This document shows, piece after piece, positions 38,233 through 48,115 of a stretch of 64,000 nucleotides of DNA (position 1 is the first letter of the stretch; each line of letters starts with the position of its first letter). The notes below the pieces were generated by a model that did no database searches, had not been told where the DNA came from, and saw only the letters and a list, made by a program, of their open reading frames with translations. The DNA is from Shewanella baltica. Lineage in GTDB: Bacteria; Pseudomonadota; Gammaproteobacteria; Enterobacterales; Shewanellaceae. The stretch covers positions 3,348,001 through 3,412,000 of the forward strand of contig NZ_UGYM01000002.1 in NCBI RefSeq assembly GCF_900456975.1. The letters are read 5' to 3'. Both the position numbers and the translations under genes were made by a program.

Positions 38233-39905
38233 CAGCTGCGCGCCCCATTATCGGTTAAACGTGGACCTTGCTGACTTAAATACAAATTTAATCTCACTAA
38301 TGTCTGATTTCCGGCAATACCATCAGCTTTTAAGCCATGCTGACTTTGGAAGCTTTTAAGATCATTTTCCAGTTGCACATCGAATTGATTGACCCTGCGA
38401 GCATTACGATTATTCACATGGGCTAAGGCATTCTCTAACCATTGCAGTTGACCTGGACTCGATTTTTGGCTGATATCCATCATAGGTAAGTTAGGTGCTT
38501 GCCATAGGATTTCGAAGGTGCCACTGAAATGTTGATTGAACCAAGCTCTATCAACCCAAAGTTGTTGTTCACCTAACTGCATCAGCAACTGCTCACCATC
38601 CACTGCAATCACAGCGCCATAAAAATCCTGTTGGTTATCATCAACCAAATACACCACAGCTGGATAATTAAGCCGAGTCAGTGACATCCAGTTACCCTGC
38701 TGCTGATAACAAGACAATCCTTGCTCAACCGCAGATTGGCAGGCGGTTAAGCCTTTATAGGGTACTTTGCCCCACACGCTAAACAAACCCGCAAAGGCGG
38801 TATCGATATCGCGACTCTGATTAATCGCATCATTAAGTAAGCGCTGATTGGGATCTGGAATAGACACCTGATTGCTTTGCTGATCTACGGGTTGTACTAA
38901 CTTGCTCATTCCTTCGGTCGCGCTCAAAGCTTGAGTGTTTAATGCAGCAACATTTGCTGACGCAGACTCAATAACCCTACTAGACGCTGACGCGGCATTG
39001 ACAGGCTTGTCGGTAAATAGCCAATAGGAAACACCAAAAGCGACAAATAACGTCGCAGCGGTTGCTGTCGGCCAAAGATACCTATTCTGAGTCGGCTCCT
39101 CTTCACCTAATACTTCAGCCGCAGCTTGTCTCACCATATGATGATCGATGGGCACCCGCGATTGCGCATAGCCCGCCATCAGCGAACGTTCACATAAGAG
39201 GTTAATTAATCGAGGGATGCCGCCACTGTACTTTTGCAACACCTTAACGGCTTTGCGGGTAAACAAAGGTTCAAATCGTCCCGCGACTTGCAAGCGATGC
39301 AATACATAAAGGGCGATTTCATCTTCATTTAGCGGCAATAAATGATAACGAGCTGTGATCCGCTGGGCTAACTGGCGCAGCTCTTGGCGCTTCAATAACA
39401 GCTGTAATTCTGGCTGACCGATTAAAATGACCTGCAGTAACTTCTTGGTGTCCGTCTCAAGATTGGTCAGAAGGCGCAGTTGCTCCAATACCTCAGGGCG
39501 TAAATGCTGCGCTTCATCAATGATGAGCACGGTATTACGACCTTTGCTGTGATTGTCCAATAAAAAACGACTCAAGTGGTCGGTCAACTGCTTGAGTGTG
39601 GGATTGTCGCCGTAGGAAATCTTAAGTTCATCGCAAAGCGTGGCGAGCAACTCGAGCTCTGTTAGCGATGGATTAAGGATAAATGCGGTGTCGGTATTAT
39701 CGGGCAATTGCCCAAGTAAACAGCGAGATACCGTCGTTTTACCCGTGCCAACTTCCCCTGTTAGCAACACAAAGCCGCCCGTTTCCCCTAACCCGTAGGT
39801 TAAATGGGCCAACGCCTCTCTGTGCCTATCACTCAAAAACAAATAATGGGGATTGGGTGCAATCGAAAAAGGGTTATCGCTGAGTCCGTAAAAGGCCTTG
39901 TACAT
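38232..39905 (-). CDS. gspA: GspA/ExeA, type II secretion AAA ATPase with peptidoglycan-binding tail
   Basis: A 557-residue inner-membrane ATPase. The N-terminal AAA domain carries Walker A G50EVGTGKTT and Walker B VLIIDEAQ (about 126-133). A membrane helix follows at about 277-297 (TAATLFVAFGVSYWLFT), and the periplasmic part ends in a PG_binding_1 domain (about 490-545, FQSQHGLKADGIAGNQTLVRLN). With GspB it helps the secretin cross the wall. The ATG at 39905 (MYKAFYGLSDNPFS) is the family start; an ATG at 39917 would add four residues with AGG directly next to it, which is too close. Confidence 0.94.
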   Translation of the reverse strand: MYKAFYGLSDNPFSIAPNPHYLFLSDRHREALAHLTYGLGETGGFVLLTGEVGTGKTTVSRCLLGQLPDNTDTAFILNPSLTELELLATLCDELKISYGDNPTLKQLTDHLSRFLLDNHSKGRNTVLIIDEAQHLRPEVLEQLRLLTNLETDTKKLLQVILIGQPELQLLLKRQELRQLAQRITARYHLLPLNEDEIALYVLHRLQVAGRFEPLFTRKAVKVLQKYSGGIPRLINLLCERSLMAGYAQSRVPIDHHMVRQAAAEVLGEEEPTQNRYLWPTATAATLFVAFGVSYWLFTDKPVNAASASSRVIESASANVAALNTQALSATEGMSKLVQPVDQQSNQVSIPDPNQRLLNDAINQSRDIDTAFAGLFSVWGKVPYKGLTACQSAVEQGLSCYQQQGNWMSLTRLNYPAVVYLVDDNQQDFYGAVIAVDGEQLLMQLGEQQLWVDRAWFNQHFSGTFEILWQAPNLPMMDISQKSSPGQLQWLENALAHVNNRNARRVNQFDVQLENDLKSFQSQHGLKADGIAGNQTLVRLNLYLSQQGPRLTDNGARS

Positions 39906-40083
39906 ACCACCAATCATCCTAATTTAAAAATAACGCCCCACGTTAAAGCGTCCCAATGTTATTGTCAAAATATCCGCAACATCAATGTGACACATAAGTG
40001 CGCAAATATCTCGCGACGACTTTATCCATCACCTTAATGGGCATGATAAGCTATGTTTATGACACATTAGCCGAATCTTACCT

Positions 40084-41334
40084 GTGAAAATATATCTCGT
40101 CGGCGGTGCTGTGCGTGACAGCCTGCTCAATCTCCCTATCAAGGACAAAGATTACCTCGTCGTTGGTGCGACTCCAGAACAAATGTTGCAACTGGGATAC
40201 CGCCAGGTCGGTAAAGATTTCCCGGTATTTCTGCATCCTAAAAACCAACAAGAATATGCGTTAGCCCGAACAGAGCGAAAAATTGGACTGGGTTATGGTG
40301 GTTTTAGCTGCCATGCCAGTCCCGATGTGACTTTAGAGCAAGACTTGTTACGTCGAGATCTGACCATTAATGCTATCGCCCAAGATGAAAAGGGCAACTT
40401 ATACGATCCTTTTAATGGCATTGAGGATATTAACGCGCGCCTATTGCGCCATGTGTCGGATGCTTTCGTTGAAGATCCGCTTCGCGTATTGCGTGTCGCC
40501 CGCTTTGCCGCAAGGTTTCATGCCTTAGGATTTCACATTGCCGCAGAAACTCTGGCACTGATGCGCCAAATTAGCGCAAGCGATGAGCTTAACGCGTTAA
40601 CCGCGGAGCGAGTTTGGCAAGAAGTCGATAAAAGCTTAGGCGGACCTCACCCTGAGGTCTTTTTCGAGGTACTGCACCAATGCGGTGCCCTTGAAGTACT
40701 CTTTCCCGAGATTTTTGCCTTATTTGGCGTTCCTCAACCAGAAAAATGGCATCCTGAAATTGATACTGGTGTGCATACTTTAATGGTGCTCGCCCAAGCC
40801 GCTCTTCTCACTGAGGATAAAAGCGTTCGTTTTGCCGCTCTCGTACATGATTTAGGCAAAGCCCTCAGTCCAAAAGAGCATTTACCTAAACATCACGGTC
40901 ACGGCCAAAAGGGCTTACCGCTGATAAAAGCGCTCTGCACCCGTTTACGAGTGCCGAACGAAACCCGCGATCTTGCGTTACTGGTCAGTGACCAACATCA
41001 GAACGTTCATCAGGCCTTCGAGCTTAGAGCCGAAACGATCGTAAAAATATTCGATAAAGCTGACTTTTGGCGTAAGCCAGAGCGCTTGACGCAACTTATA
41101 TTAGCCTGCACCGCCGATATGCGTGGTCGAACAGGATTTGAAAACAACCTCTACCCTCAGGGTGAATATTTAACTCAATGCTTCCTTGCCGCCAATAATG
41201 TCGATATTGCCGCCATTATTGCCGCAGGTTTCCAAGGCGCAGAGATAAAGCAGGCGTTAAATTTACGTCGTATTGAAGCGGTCAGTCAGTTTAAACAAAA
41301 AATGCAAACTAAACTGCCGACGGATGAACGGTAA
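40084..41334 (+). CDS. cca: tRNA CCA-adding enzyme (multifunctional, with HD domain)
   Basis: Adds or repairs the 3' CCA of tRNAs. The 416 residues hold the nucleotidyltransferase head ([23 protein letters not shown] at the start, metal aspartates in KDKDY), the [13 protein letters not shown] stretch, and a C-terminal HD domain with HDLGKA (about 255-260) that gives the phosphatase and phosphodiesterase activities of the E. coli type. The start is GTG at 40084, with no strong ribosome site. It is transcribed alone, divergent from gspA. Confidence 0.95.
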   Translation: MKIYLVGGAVRDSLLNLPIKDKDYLVVGATPEQMLQLGYRQVGKDFPVFLHPKNQQEYALARTERKIGLGYGGFSCHASPDVTLEQDLLRRDLTINAIAQDEKGNLYDPFNGIEDINARLLRHVSDAFVEDPLRVLRVARFAARFHALGFHIAAETLALMRQISASDELNALTAERVWQEVDKSLGGPHPEVFFEVLHQCGALEVLFPEIFALFGVPQPEKWHPEIDTGVHTLMVLAQAALLTEDKSVRFAALVHDLGKALSPKEHLPKHHGHGQKGLPLIKALCTRLRVPNETRDLALLVSDQHQNVHQAFELRAETIVKIFDKADFWRKPERLTQLILACTADMRGRTGFENNLYPQGEYLTQCFLAANNVDIAAIIAAGFQGAEIKQALNLRRIEAVSQFKQKMQTKLPTDER

Positions 41335-41493
41335 TTTGTAAAGGATTTGTAAGTGGCGCATCACTTTATAGTGAAAAATGCCCTCCTTTACGATTAGAAA
41401 TGTCGATATAACTTATAAAAAAAGCTTTTAAAAAAAATTTATATGCCTATAGTGGTTAAACACATTAATATTCGTAGCAAATTAAAATAGCTA

Positions 41494-41502
41494 TGTCATA
41501 AT
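41494..41502 (+). promoter_or_regulatory. Extended -10 element upstream of the Lpp-type gene
   Basis: TGTCATAAT has the TGn extension directly before CATAAT (41497-41502). It lies about 65 bases before the ATG of the lipoprotein gene, a suitable leader length. No good -35 sequence is seen at the right distance, as is common for extended -10 promoters. Confidence 0.4.
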
Positions 41503-41567
41503 TAGGCAGTTTCGCTTACAAAGTAACGAAACATTCAAATCCAACCTATTTTAAGGGATTTTTTACA

Positions 41568-41834
41568 ATGAACAAAAAAGTACTGATGATTGCTGGTTTA
41601 GCAATGACTGCCCTACTAGGTGGTTGCGCGAACACTACTGCTCTGGAAGAAAGCGTTGCAACTCTGGGCAACAAAGTTGATCAATTGTCAGCTGATGTTG
41701 GTTCTCTGAAATCAGAGCAAAGCAAACTGTCTGCAGACGTTAAAGATGCAAAAGCAGCATCTATGGACGCACAAGCAGAAGCTAAACGCGCAAACGACCG
41801 TTTAGACAACGTTGCTTCTCGTTACAAGAAGTAA
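41568..41834 (+). CDS. lpp: Lpp/OprI-type alanine-zipper outer-membrane lipoprotein
   Basis: An 88-residue lipoprotein. The signal peptide ends in LLGGC with lipid-bearing C20. The mature part is one long helix of heptads (VATLGNKVDQLSADVGSLKSEQ) with an alanine-rich second half. It ends in RYKK, whose last lysine in E. coli Lpp is linked to peptidoglycan. It probably ties the outer membrane to the wall as a trimer. The codons are those of a highly expressed gene (many GTT, GCA, CTG). The ATG follows AAGGGATTT. Confidence 0.9.
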   Translation: MNKKVLMIAGLAMTALLGGCANTTALEESVATLGNKVDQLSADVGSLKSEQSKLSADVKDAKAASMDAQAEAKRANDRLDNVASRYKK

Positions 41835-41873
41835 TGAAAGGTAATTTAGCTTACTGTTTAGTAAGTTAAGACA

Positions 41874-41927
41874 AAAGGCTTAAGAAAGATGAAAGCGATA
41901 AGCACATCAATCTAAGCCTTTTTTTAT
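41874..41927 (+). terminator. Terminator of the Lpp-type gene
   Basis: AAAGGCTTA (about 41874) pairs with TAAGCCTTT (about 41912), followed by a long T run. The loop is unusually long, near 30 bases. A smaller hairpin, CTTACT with AGTAAG, lies at 41850-41865 between the stop codon and this stem. Confidence 0.65.
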
Positions 41928-42456
41928 GCCTGTTATTCAAGGTATTGATACTCAAGATTACCAATCTACTAATACCAAAACGCTAAATTGACTTTAAATC
42001 TCCAAACGCATCTTTAAAGGTTATCCCCCAATCTCCTTAAAAAGTTAACTTTTGTATGCGCCTGTATAAACGGATCCCATTCGTCTTTTAATTAAAACCT
42101 TCGTTATTAATCTAAGCTTCTCATTTAAACTTTTAAGTATTCTTAAAAGTCATTCTCGTTTATCTTAAAAAATGGTTTTTTATAAAAGAGTAATATTTTT
42201 CTTTAAAAGAAAAGCTATTGACAAAAATCGAGGCTACATGGGAAACAAAGGCAATAAGTAGGCTGTATTTGGCACAGAACAAATAGGCCTAAAGTTAAAA
42301 ATAATAACAGCTTCGGCCTATATAACATAAAAACAACATGAAAACGTCAAACAGAATCATAGACTTGAGTAATATAGCCTTTTAAAGCATCTAAAAACCA
42401 TCGAACTAAGCCTATGAATTGGCTTAAAATTAACCGCATCAACTGCAGATTTTAAC
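41928..42456. other. AT-rich spacer between the Lpp-type gene and rlmA
   Basis: About 530 bases with no believable gene. It has a perfect 9-base inverted repeat (ACTTTTAAG, loop TATT) at 42129-42150 and an odd-length palindrome centred at 42205 (arms TTTTCTTT and AAAGAAAA). ATAGGCC (42283) is mirrored by GGCCTAT (42315), and TAAGCC by GGCTTA near 42407-42425. Short AGGCT or AGCCT words recur. The region might hold a small RNA, but no promoter-terminator pair can be shown. Confidence 0.45.
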
Positions 42457-43299
42457 CTATAGCGATTCAACCACACGTTTATGTGCTGAGACTAATACAT
42501 AGTCAATTTCCAACGACTCAAAATGATTAGCTTGAATATCGTGCTTCATCTTGTCAGTTGCACGCCACGCATAAGGCGCCATATCCAATAGCGTTAATGC
42601 TTGCTCACCGGTAACAGATAAAGTGAAGCTCAGTGCCTGAGTGTCTTTTACCGATAATGCAGAGGGCAAATTCACTTTGAAAGGTTTTTCAGCCAAGTCA
42701 GGATAAATATATTCCCTGAGTTGCCATAGGTGTCGTGGCCCAGGCATAACCAGTAACATGGTCCCATCGTCTTTCAATATCCTAACAGACTCTTTTCCCT
42801 TTAACGGCCGATCAATAACAGTAATAAAATCCACACAATTATCGATAAAGGGTAATTTTTTAGAAGAGCTTAAACACAAGATCCCAGGAGTCTGCGCCTT
42901 CGCTGCAGCAAAAATAGCATTTTCTGCGTCCGCTACGCCCACGTACTGGACGTTTAGCGGATTTTCGACCTCAGCCAGCTTGGAAGCTAAAGCACGCAAG
43001 AAGAAGCCCTCAGCGCATTCATAATCCAATAAACAAGCATCAGGCGTAATAGATCCAGTAATTATCTCAGCCAGTTTATCGATCAAAGGCGAAAATATGC
43101 CTGATTCGAGTAGAAAACGCTTAGCTCTAACTTGCTCGCGCGAATCACCAGTCGGCTTTTGGCGTTGTGGTTTAGTAAAAACCCAATAGCCTTGCTCATT
43201 CCGATCGAAGTGATGCTTATTGACACAATAAAAACCTTGGGAGGCTTTGTGTTGTTTTAACGCAAGTCCGCAGGTTGGACACTGATATTCGAGACCCAT
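42457..43299 (-). CDS. rlmA: RlmA-like 23S rRNA (guanine-745-N1) methyltransferase homologue
   Basis: A 280-residue protein with an N-terminal zinc finger (C7, C10, C25, H29 in YQCPTCG and FYCVNKHHF), then a SAM methyltransferase fold. Later motifs agree with RlmA: ILKDDGTMLLVMPGPRHLWQLREYIY and the MAPYAWRAT stretch. SAM motif I is changed: LLDYECAEGFF (90-100) where E. coli RlmA has DIGCGEGYY, so two of the glycines are lost. Activity may be weak or absent. The ATG at 43299 has GGAG six bases upstream; a frame from 43353 adds 18 non-family residues. Confidence 0.82.
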   Translation of the reverse strand: MGLEYQCPTCGLALKQHKASQGFYCVNKHHFDRNEQGYWVFTKPQRQKPTGDSREQVRAKRFLLESGIFSPLIDKLAEIITGSITPDACLLDYECAEGFFLRALASKLAEVENPLNVQYVGVADAENAIFAAAKAQTPGILCLSSSKKLPFIDNCVDFITVIDRPLKGKESVRILKDDGTMLLVMPGPRHLWQLREYIYPDLAEKPFKVNLPSALSVKDTQALSFTLSVTGEQALTLLDMAPYAWRATDKMKHDIQANHFESLEIDYVLVSAHKRVVESL

Positions 43300-43416
43300 A
43301 TAAAGCTCCAAAAATAAGTTAAGCTTCAGAAAATGAGGAAGCTCCAAAAACAAAAATCGGGTACATGACCCGATTCTATTATTTATTATCTCACTATGAT
43401 GACCAAACTCGCGTGG

Positions 43417-44217
43417 CTAGAAGAAGATAAATCCACACAAGACTGCACCGAGTGCTAAACGATAGATCACAAACGGGGTCATTCCCATGCGGCTGATGAT
43501 TTTTAAGAAGTAATGAATACAGGCATAAGCTGCAACAAACGAAATCAGAGTTCCTAGGATTAACGCTTGATAATCAATCGGAAGCTCACTTTTCGCCAGA
43601 TCTTTACCCACTAAAATCGCCGCACCTAAACTCACAGGAACTGACATTAAGAATGAAAAGCGGGCCGCTGCATCACGACTTAAGCCTAACATTAGCGCCG
43701 CTGTCATAGTGGCACCAGAGCGCGAAGTCCCCGGGATCAAGGCCAATGCCTGCGCGAAACCAATTAACAAGGCTTTACGCCAGCCCGTCTGATAAACCGT
43801 TAAATCGCGGCGCGACATCTTATCGGCCCACCACAACAATAAACCAAATACGACGGTAGTGACCGCGATGACCTCAGCGTTACGTAGGTGAGTCGCGATA
43901 AAATCCTTTGCCAGAAAACCAAAAAATACCGCTGGCAAGGTCGCCAGAATAATCCACCACGCCAGCTTGCTGTCTTCGGATTGTTGACCTCTGAAAATGC
44001 TCGCAATCCAAGCATTAAACATAGTCCATAACTCGTGTCTGAAATAAATTACCACAGCAAATAACGAACCTGTATTCACCGCCACATCGAAGGATAAACC
44101 TTGATCTTCCCAGCCTAAAAGCTGTGCGGGTAAAATTAAGTGGGCAGAACTAGAAATAGGTAAAAACTCGGTTAGCCCTTGAATAAGCGCTAAAATAATG
44201 ACCTGAAACGTATCCAT
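43417..44217 (-). CDS. uppP: Undecaprenyl-diphosphate phosphatase UppP (BacA)
   Basis: Inner-membrane enzyme that removes phosphate from undecaprenyl diphosphate so that the lipid carrier of wall synthesis can be reused; extra copies give bacitracin resistance. The 266 residues have about eight membrane segments and both catalytic motifs: [17 protein letters not shown] (about 14-30, with glutamate and histidine) and [20 protein letters not shown] (about 160-180). It lies 18 bases after folK and is probably cotranscribed with it. Confidence 0.96.
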   Translation of the reverse strand: MDTFQVIILALIQGLTEFLPISSSAHLILPAQLLGWEDQGLSFDVAVNTGSLFAVVIYFRHELWTMFNAWIASIFRGQQSEDSKLAWWIILATLPAVFFGFLAKDFIATHLRNAEVIAVTTVVFGLLLWWADKMSRRDLTVYQTGWRKALLIGFAQALALIPGTSRSGATMTAALMLGLSRDAAARFSFLMSVPVSLGAAILVGKDLAKSELPIDYQALILGTLISFVAAYACIHYFLKIISRMGMTPFVIYRLALGAVLCGFIFF

Positions 44218-44235
44218 GACAATCCTATCAATAAA

Positions 44236-44739
44236 TTAAAACGTCAGCCCTGGGGGCCATTCAAACGTCACAGGCCAAAGTCGCTGTGAATCTTTGTCAT
44301 ACTCTTGCCACAAAGTTGCATAGCTTTTGTCTACCACGGGATGAATCAATTCCGGCGCTAACTCGGCTAATGGCCATAACACAAAGGCATTATTGACTAT
44401 CTCAGCACGGGGCAGCACAACAGGTGTTTGGCATACTACATGGTCATAAAGCAACAGATCTAAATCTAAGGTTCTTGGGCTAAATTTCTTCGCCCCGGCA
44501 AGCCGGCCGTGATTCTGCTCGATTTGCTTAAACTGTGCAACTACCGCCGCTATATTAAGATCCGTTTCAGCGCTAGCAACCATATTCAAGAAGTTAGTGC
44601 CACTGAAACCTACCGCTTCACTTTCATACATAGAAGAGAGGCGCAGCGGCCCGAAAAACGCTCGCAGCGATGTCAATCCTGCTTGCAGATGCTGTTCAGG
44701 CTCGATATTGCTACCCAGACTGATATAAATACGTGCCAT
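44236..44739 (-). CDS. folK: 6-hydroxymethyl-7,8-dihydropterin pyrophosphokinase
   Basis: Transfers pyrophosphate from ATP to hydroxymethyl-dihydropterin in folate synthesis. The N-terminus ARIYISLGSNIEPEQHL and the signature FSPRTLDLDLLLYD (about 89-102, with the two metal aspartates) are those of HPPK. At 167 residues it is near the E. coli length. It lies 69 bases after folB, the enzyme two steps earlier (aldolase), so the local run folB-folK-uppP joins folate and wall-lipid genes. Confidence 0.95.
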   Translation of the reverse strand: MARIYISLGSNIEPEQHLQAGLTSLRAFFGPLRLSSMYESEAVGFSGTNFLNMVASAETDLNIAAVVAQFKQIEQNHGRLAGAKKFSPRTLDLDLLLYDHVVCQTPVVLPRAEIVNNAFVLWPLAELAPELIHPVVDKSYATLWQEYDKDSQRLWPVTFEWPPGLTF

Positions 44740-44808
44740 GCTAATGTCCGATTTATCTGAAGATAAACACTATTTCTCAATCAACAGCGCAGTTGATCAA
44801 GTACTCAT

Positions 44809-45159
44809 CTAACGTGAACGTTCAATCTCGACGCCAACCGAAGCTGCAGTTGCTACCGCACCTGGCTTCATCACGACAACTTTCACCCAAGTCACGTTAA
44901 ATTCTTGAAGTAGGCAATCGGCCACTCGCTCGGCAACCGTTTCGATTAACTCGATTGGATGCTCAGTAATAAGTTGGGTTAATCGATTGGAAACTGTCTC
45001 ATAGCACAGCGCATATTGATAATCATCCGTCGCTGCGGCAGGTTTGTTATCCCACGCCATGTCTAAGTCTAATAACAGGCTCTGATGGATTGTCTTTTCC
45101 CACTCATAGACACCAATCACAGTATCAATGCGCAATTGCCGTATAAGTACCTTATCCAT
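44809..45159 (-). CDS. folB: Dihydroneopterin aldolase
   Basis: Splits dihydroneopterin to hydroxymethyl-dihydropterin and glycolaldehyde. The 116 residues begin with the family pattern MDKVLIRQLRIDTVIGVYEWEK, which contains the conserved glutamate and tyrosine near 18-22, and go on to LIETVAERVADCLLQEF and VVVMKPGAV, with the catalytic lysine in KPGAV (about 99). It is divergent from plsY across a 268-base spacer, an order shared with many gamma-proteobacteria. Confidence 0.95.
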   Translation of the reverse strand: MDKVLIRQLRIDTVIGVYEWEKTIHQSLLLDLDMAWDNKPAAATDDYQYALCYETVSNRLTQLITEHPIELIETVAERVADCLLQEFNVTWVKVVVMKPGAVATAASVGVEIERSR

Positions 45160-45427
45160 GCTTTCTCCAACTAACTGACTACTATGAGGTCTGATAAGCT
45201 AAAAGCGATCCTAGCTGTATAATCCGCAATCTTCTGACAGATAACTAATTTACTTTCTACTCGAGCCAATCCACAGTAGGATAACGCCCTAAAAGGATTT
45301 GCTCATTCAGAAAATATCTCAGCCCTAACTAGGCGAGTTATCGCACAAACCTAAAGCGGGATTGGCAACTGAGTCAGCTTTTTAAATTGTTGCGCGATAA
45401 TACCTTAAGACGCGTAAGGAAACCAAT

Positions 45428-46039
45428 GTGAGTCCATTAACACAGACACTTTTGATGATTTTGGCCGCCTATTTGGCAGGTTCAATCTCAAGTGCCGTGC
45501 TGGTTTGTAGGATGAGAGGTCTACCCGATCCAAGATTGCAAGGTTCAGGCAATCCAGGAGCCACCAATGTACTAAGAATTGGCGGCGCGAGTTCGGCTGC
45601 CATGGTGCTCTTTTTCGACATGCTGAAAGGTGCAGTGCCTTCTTATTTAGCTTATCTCATGGGCATAGATGCAGTGTCACTCGGGCTCATCGCCATCGCC
45701 GCCTGTCTTGGACATATTTATCCGGTATTTTTTGGATTCAAAGGTGGCAAAGGCGTTGCTACTGCCTTTGGTGCTATGGCCCCCATTGGTGATGATCTAG
45801 CGATTTGCTTAATGGCATCTTGGGTCGTCCTATTGTTAATTAGCCGCTACTCGTCCCTTGCAGCAATCCTTACCGCTTTACTGGCGCCCCTTTATACTTG
45901 GTGGCTAGACGACAGATTCACCATTCCCGTTGCCATGTTGTCGACACTTATCATCATTCGCCATAAAGACAATATTCAGCGCTTACTCAAGGGTGAAGAA
46001 TCTAAAGTGTCACGCAAGAAGCGTCCTAAAAAATCTTGA
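45428..46039 (+). CDS. plsY: Glycerol-3-phosphate acyltransferase PlsY
   Basis: Inner-membrane enzyme that uses acyl-phosphate to acylate glycerol-3-phosphate, the first step to phosphatidic acid. The 203 residues have five membrane segments and the three catalytic loops: [12 protein letters not shown] (about 37-48), [20 protein letters not shown] (about 97-116) and the last near the C-terminus. The start is GTG at 45428 with GGAAA upstream. The C-terminal tail is basic (SRKKRPKKS). Confidence 0.94.
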   Translation: MSPLTQTLLMILAAYLAGSISSAVLVCRMRGLPDPRLQGSGNPGATNVLRIGGASSAAMVLFFDMLKGAVPSYLAYLMGIDAVSLGLIAIAACLGHIYPVFFGFKGGKGVATAFGAMAPIGDDLAICLMASWVVLLLISRYSSLAAILTALLAPLYTWWLDDRFTIPVAMLSTLIIIRHKDNIQRLLKGEESKVSRKKRPKKS

Positions 46040-46071
46040 GATGACATTACGCCCAATAAAATTACCCCAAT

Positions 46072-46103
46072 AAAAAACTGCGCTAAAAGCGCAGTTTTTT
46101 ATT
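46072..46103. terminator. Terminator between convergent plsY and tsaD
   Basis: AAAAAACTGCGCT (46072-46084) pairs with AGCGCAGTTTTTT (46088-46100) around AAA. The flanking A and T runs make it bidirectional. Confidence 0.9.
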
Positions 46104-46134
46104 TCAGCATCAATACATCGGCATCAAAGGCGTG

Positions 46135-47151
46135 TTATGCCACAGGTGGCAAGGTATCTAATGGCCATCGAGGTTGACCTTTTACCGCTAAATCTTCGTG
46201 TTGTCCCGCCTTTAAACGCTGCAATCCCGCAAAGGCAATCATGGCGCCGTTATCGGTACAAAACTCACCGCGGGGATAAAACACTTGTCCACCTAGCGAG
46301 TTCATCATTTCGGCCAAGGTTTCCCTTAAGCGCGTATTCGCACTCACGCCACCGGCAATCACTAAGCGGTTATAGCCAGTTTGCTTCAGCGCACGACGAC
46401 ATTTAATCGCCAGCGTATCAACCACGGCTTCTTCAAAGGCACGGGCAATATTGGCGCGCGTTTGCTCATCATCAGGTTCAGCGGCAATGGTATTGGCGGT
46501 AAAGGTTTTTAAACCCGAAAAACTAAAGTCGAGTCCTGGTCTATCGGTCATAGGACGCGGGAACTTATAGCCTGCGGGTAAGCCTTTAGCTGCCAGTTTC
46601 GCTAAGCGCGGACCGCCGGGATAATCCAGCCCCATCAACTTGGCCGTTTTATCGAATGCTTCACCCGCGGCATCGTCAACGGACTCGCCTAATACTTCAT
46701 AACGGCCAATACCCTCGACTTTAACCAACATTGAATGGCCACCGGAAACTAATAAGGCCACAAAGGGGAACTCAGGCGCGTCATCTTCGAGCATAGGCGC
46801 CAGCAGGTGCCCTTCCATATGGTGCACACCGATTGCAGGCTTGTCCCAAGCAAAAGCCAGTGAACGCCCCACACAGGCACCAACAAGCAAAGCACCAATC
46901 AAACCAGGGCCCTTGGTATAGGCAATCCCGTCGAGATCAGCCATTTCAGTATTCGCATCTTTCAGCGCTTGACGAATAAGCGGCACAATTTTGCGTACAT
47001 GGTCACGCGACGCCAACTCAGGCACCACACCACCATAGTCAGCATGCAGCTTAACTTGACTGTATAAAGTGTGCGATAATAAGCCCAGTTCATCGTCATA
47101 GACGGCGATACCTGTCTCGTCACAAGATGTTTCAATACCTAGAACCCGCAT
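46135..47151 (-). CDS. tsaD: TsaD, tRNA threonylcarbamoyladenosine transferase subunit
   Basis: With TsaB and TsaE makes the t6A37 modification of ANN-reading tRNAs. The 338 residues are of the ASKHA fold: [19 protein letters not shown] at the start, and iron ligands H111 and H115 in [12 protein letters not shown]. The stretches [14 protein letters not shown] [10 protein letters not shown] and [11 protein letters not shown] are present. It is divergent from rpsU, the classic neighbour in gamma-proteobacteria. The tRNA-Ile2 further on (52067) belongs to the set t6A acts on. Confidence 0.97.
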   Translation of the reverse strand: MRVLGIETSCDETGIAVYDDELGLLSHTLYSQVKLHADYGGVVPELASRDHVRKIVPLIRQALKDANTEMADLDGIAYTKGPGLIGALLVGACVGRSLAFAWDKPAIGVHHMEGHLLAPMLEDDAPEFPFVALLVSGGHSMLVKVEGIGRYEVLGESVDDAAGEAFDKTAKLMGLDYPGGPRLAKLAAKGLPAGYKFPRPMTDRPGLDFSFSGLKTFTANTIAAEPDDEQTRANIARAFEEAVVDTLAIKCRRALKQTGYNRLVIAGGVSANTRLRETLAEMMNSLGGQVFYPRGEFCTDNGAMIAFAGLQRLKAGQHEDLAVKGQPRWPLDTLPPVA

Positions 47152-47264
47152 GGTGTCTCATCAATTGCTAACAAAAGGGCGCTAATTCTACCTGCAAGCG
47201 CTCGATTACTCCAGTCGCGCAGACCATATTGAGTCCACTATAGGACTGAGCTCAGTTTTAGGGC

Positions 47265-47292
47265 TTTACAAGCCTAGGTGTCTCGGTATAAA
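47265..47292 (+). promoter_or_regulatory. Sigma-70 promoter of the rpsU operon
   Basis: TTTACA (47265-47270) and TATAAA (47287-47292) are 16 bases apart, and the latter lies about 75 bases before the rpsU ATG. It is the best promoter-like pair in the 215-base spacer between tsaD and rpsU. Confidence 0.6.
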
Positions 47293-47366
47293 ATTCCGCA
47301 CCATTTTAAATAGACTTGGTTCGAGTAATTGAACCAGAACAACCTACACCTAAGGGGTGATGGCGT

Positions 47367-47582
47367 ATGCCAATTATTAAAGTACGTGAAAACGAACCAT
47401 TCGACGTAGCTCTGCGTCGTTTCAAGCGCTCTTGTGAAAAAGCTGGTATTTTAGCCGACGTGCGTGCTCGTGAATTCTACGAGAAGCCAACTACTGCACG
47501 TAAGCGCGCAAAAGCAGCTGCAGTTAAACGTTTAGCTAAGAAGCTTTCTCGCGAAAACGCACGTCGCGTACGTTTATATTAA
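47367..47582 (+). CDS. rpsU: Ribosomal protein S21
   Basis: Small-subunit ribosomal protein of 71 residues, the last to join the 30S particle and needed for good initiation. The start [21 protein letters not shown] and the very basic C-terminus ([19 protein letters not shown]) are typical. It heads the rpsU-yqeY-dnaG-rpoD run, the macromolecular synthesis operon, here with yqeY inserted. A purine-rich AGGGGTG lies ahead of the ATG. Confidence 0.98.
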   Translation: MPIIKVRENEPFDVALRRFKRSCEKAGILADVRAREFYEKPTTARKRAKAAAVKRLAKKLSRENARRVRLY

Positions 47583-47588
47583 TCTCAT

Positions 47589-48032
47589 ATGAGCCTAATT
47601 GATCAGCTAAAAGACCACATGAAGCAGGCCATGATCGCCAAAGAGAAGGCGCGCTTGAGCACTATTCGTATGGCATTAGCCGCCATCAAACAGATTGAAG
47701 TGGATACCCGCGAATCTCTGACTGATGAACAGGTTATAGCGGTCTTAACCAAAATGGTGAAACAACGTCGTGACTCGATTGCTCAATTTGAAGCAGCGGG
47801 TCGTAACGAGTTGGCCGACGTGGAAGCAGCAGAGATTCAAGTTATTGAAGCTTTCCTGCCTACCCCTCTTACAGAGGCGGAAGTCGCGGCGCTCATCGAT
47901 GCAACTATTGTAGAAGTAGGTGCATCCGCCATGGCGGATATGGGCAAAGTAATGGGAGCATTGAAATCTAAAGTGCAAGGACGTGCAGACATGGGCGCTA
48001 TCGGCGCTATGATCCGTGCTAAATTGCAATAA
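47589..48032 (+). CDS. YqeY/GatB-tail family protein
   Basis: A 147-residue helical protein of the YqeY family, related to the C-terminal domain of GatB (the amidotransferase subunit that handles Gln- and Asn-tRNA). The pattern MSLIDQLKDHMKQAMIAKEKARLSTIRMALAAIKQIE and GKVMGALKSKVQGRADMG is typical. Its exact role is unknown. It begins six bases after rpsU and ends before an intrinsic attenuator, so it shares the rpsU promoter. E. coli lacks it at this place; other gamma-proteobacteria have it. Confidence 0.88.
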   Translation: MSLIDQLKDHMKQAMIAKEKARLSTIRMALAAIKQIEVDTRESLTDEQVIAVLTKMVKQRRDSIAQFEAAGRNELADVEAAEIQVIEAFLPTPLTEAEVAALIDATIVEVGASAMADMGKVMGALKSKVQGRADMGAIGAMIRAKLQ

Positions 48033-48050
48033 TTAGCGTTTCACTGTATG

Positions 48051-48083
48051 AACAAGCCGTGCCTATGCGCGGCTTGTTTGTTT
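48051..48083 (+). terminator. Attenuator between yqeY and dnaG
   Basis: AACAAGCCGTGC (48051-48062) pairs with GCGCGGCTTGTT around CTAT, one G-T pair included, followed by TGTTT. It falls where E. coli has the partial terminator that keeps dnaG expression low compared with rpsU. Confidence 0.7.
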
Positions 48084-48115
48084 AAATTCGCGCAAGGCGG
48101 GATTTTAAGCACTCA

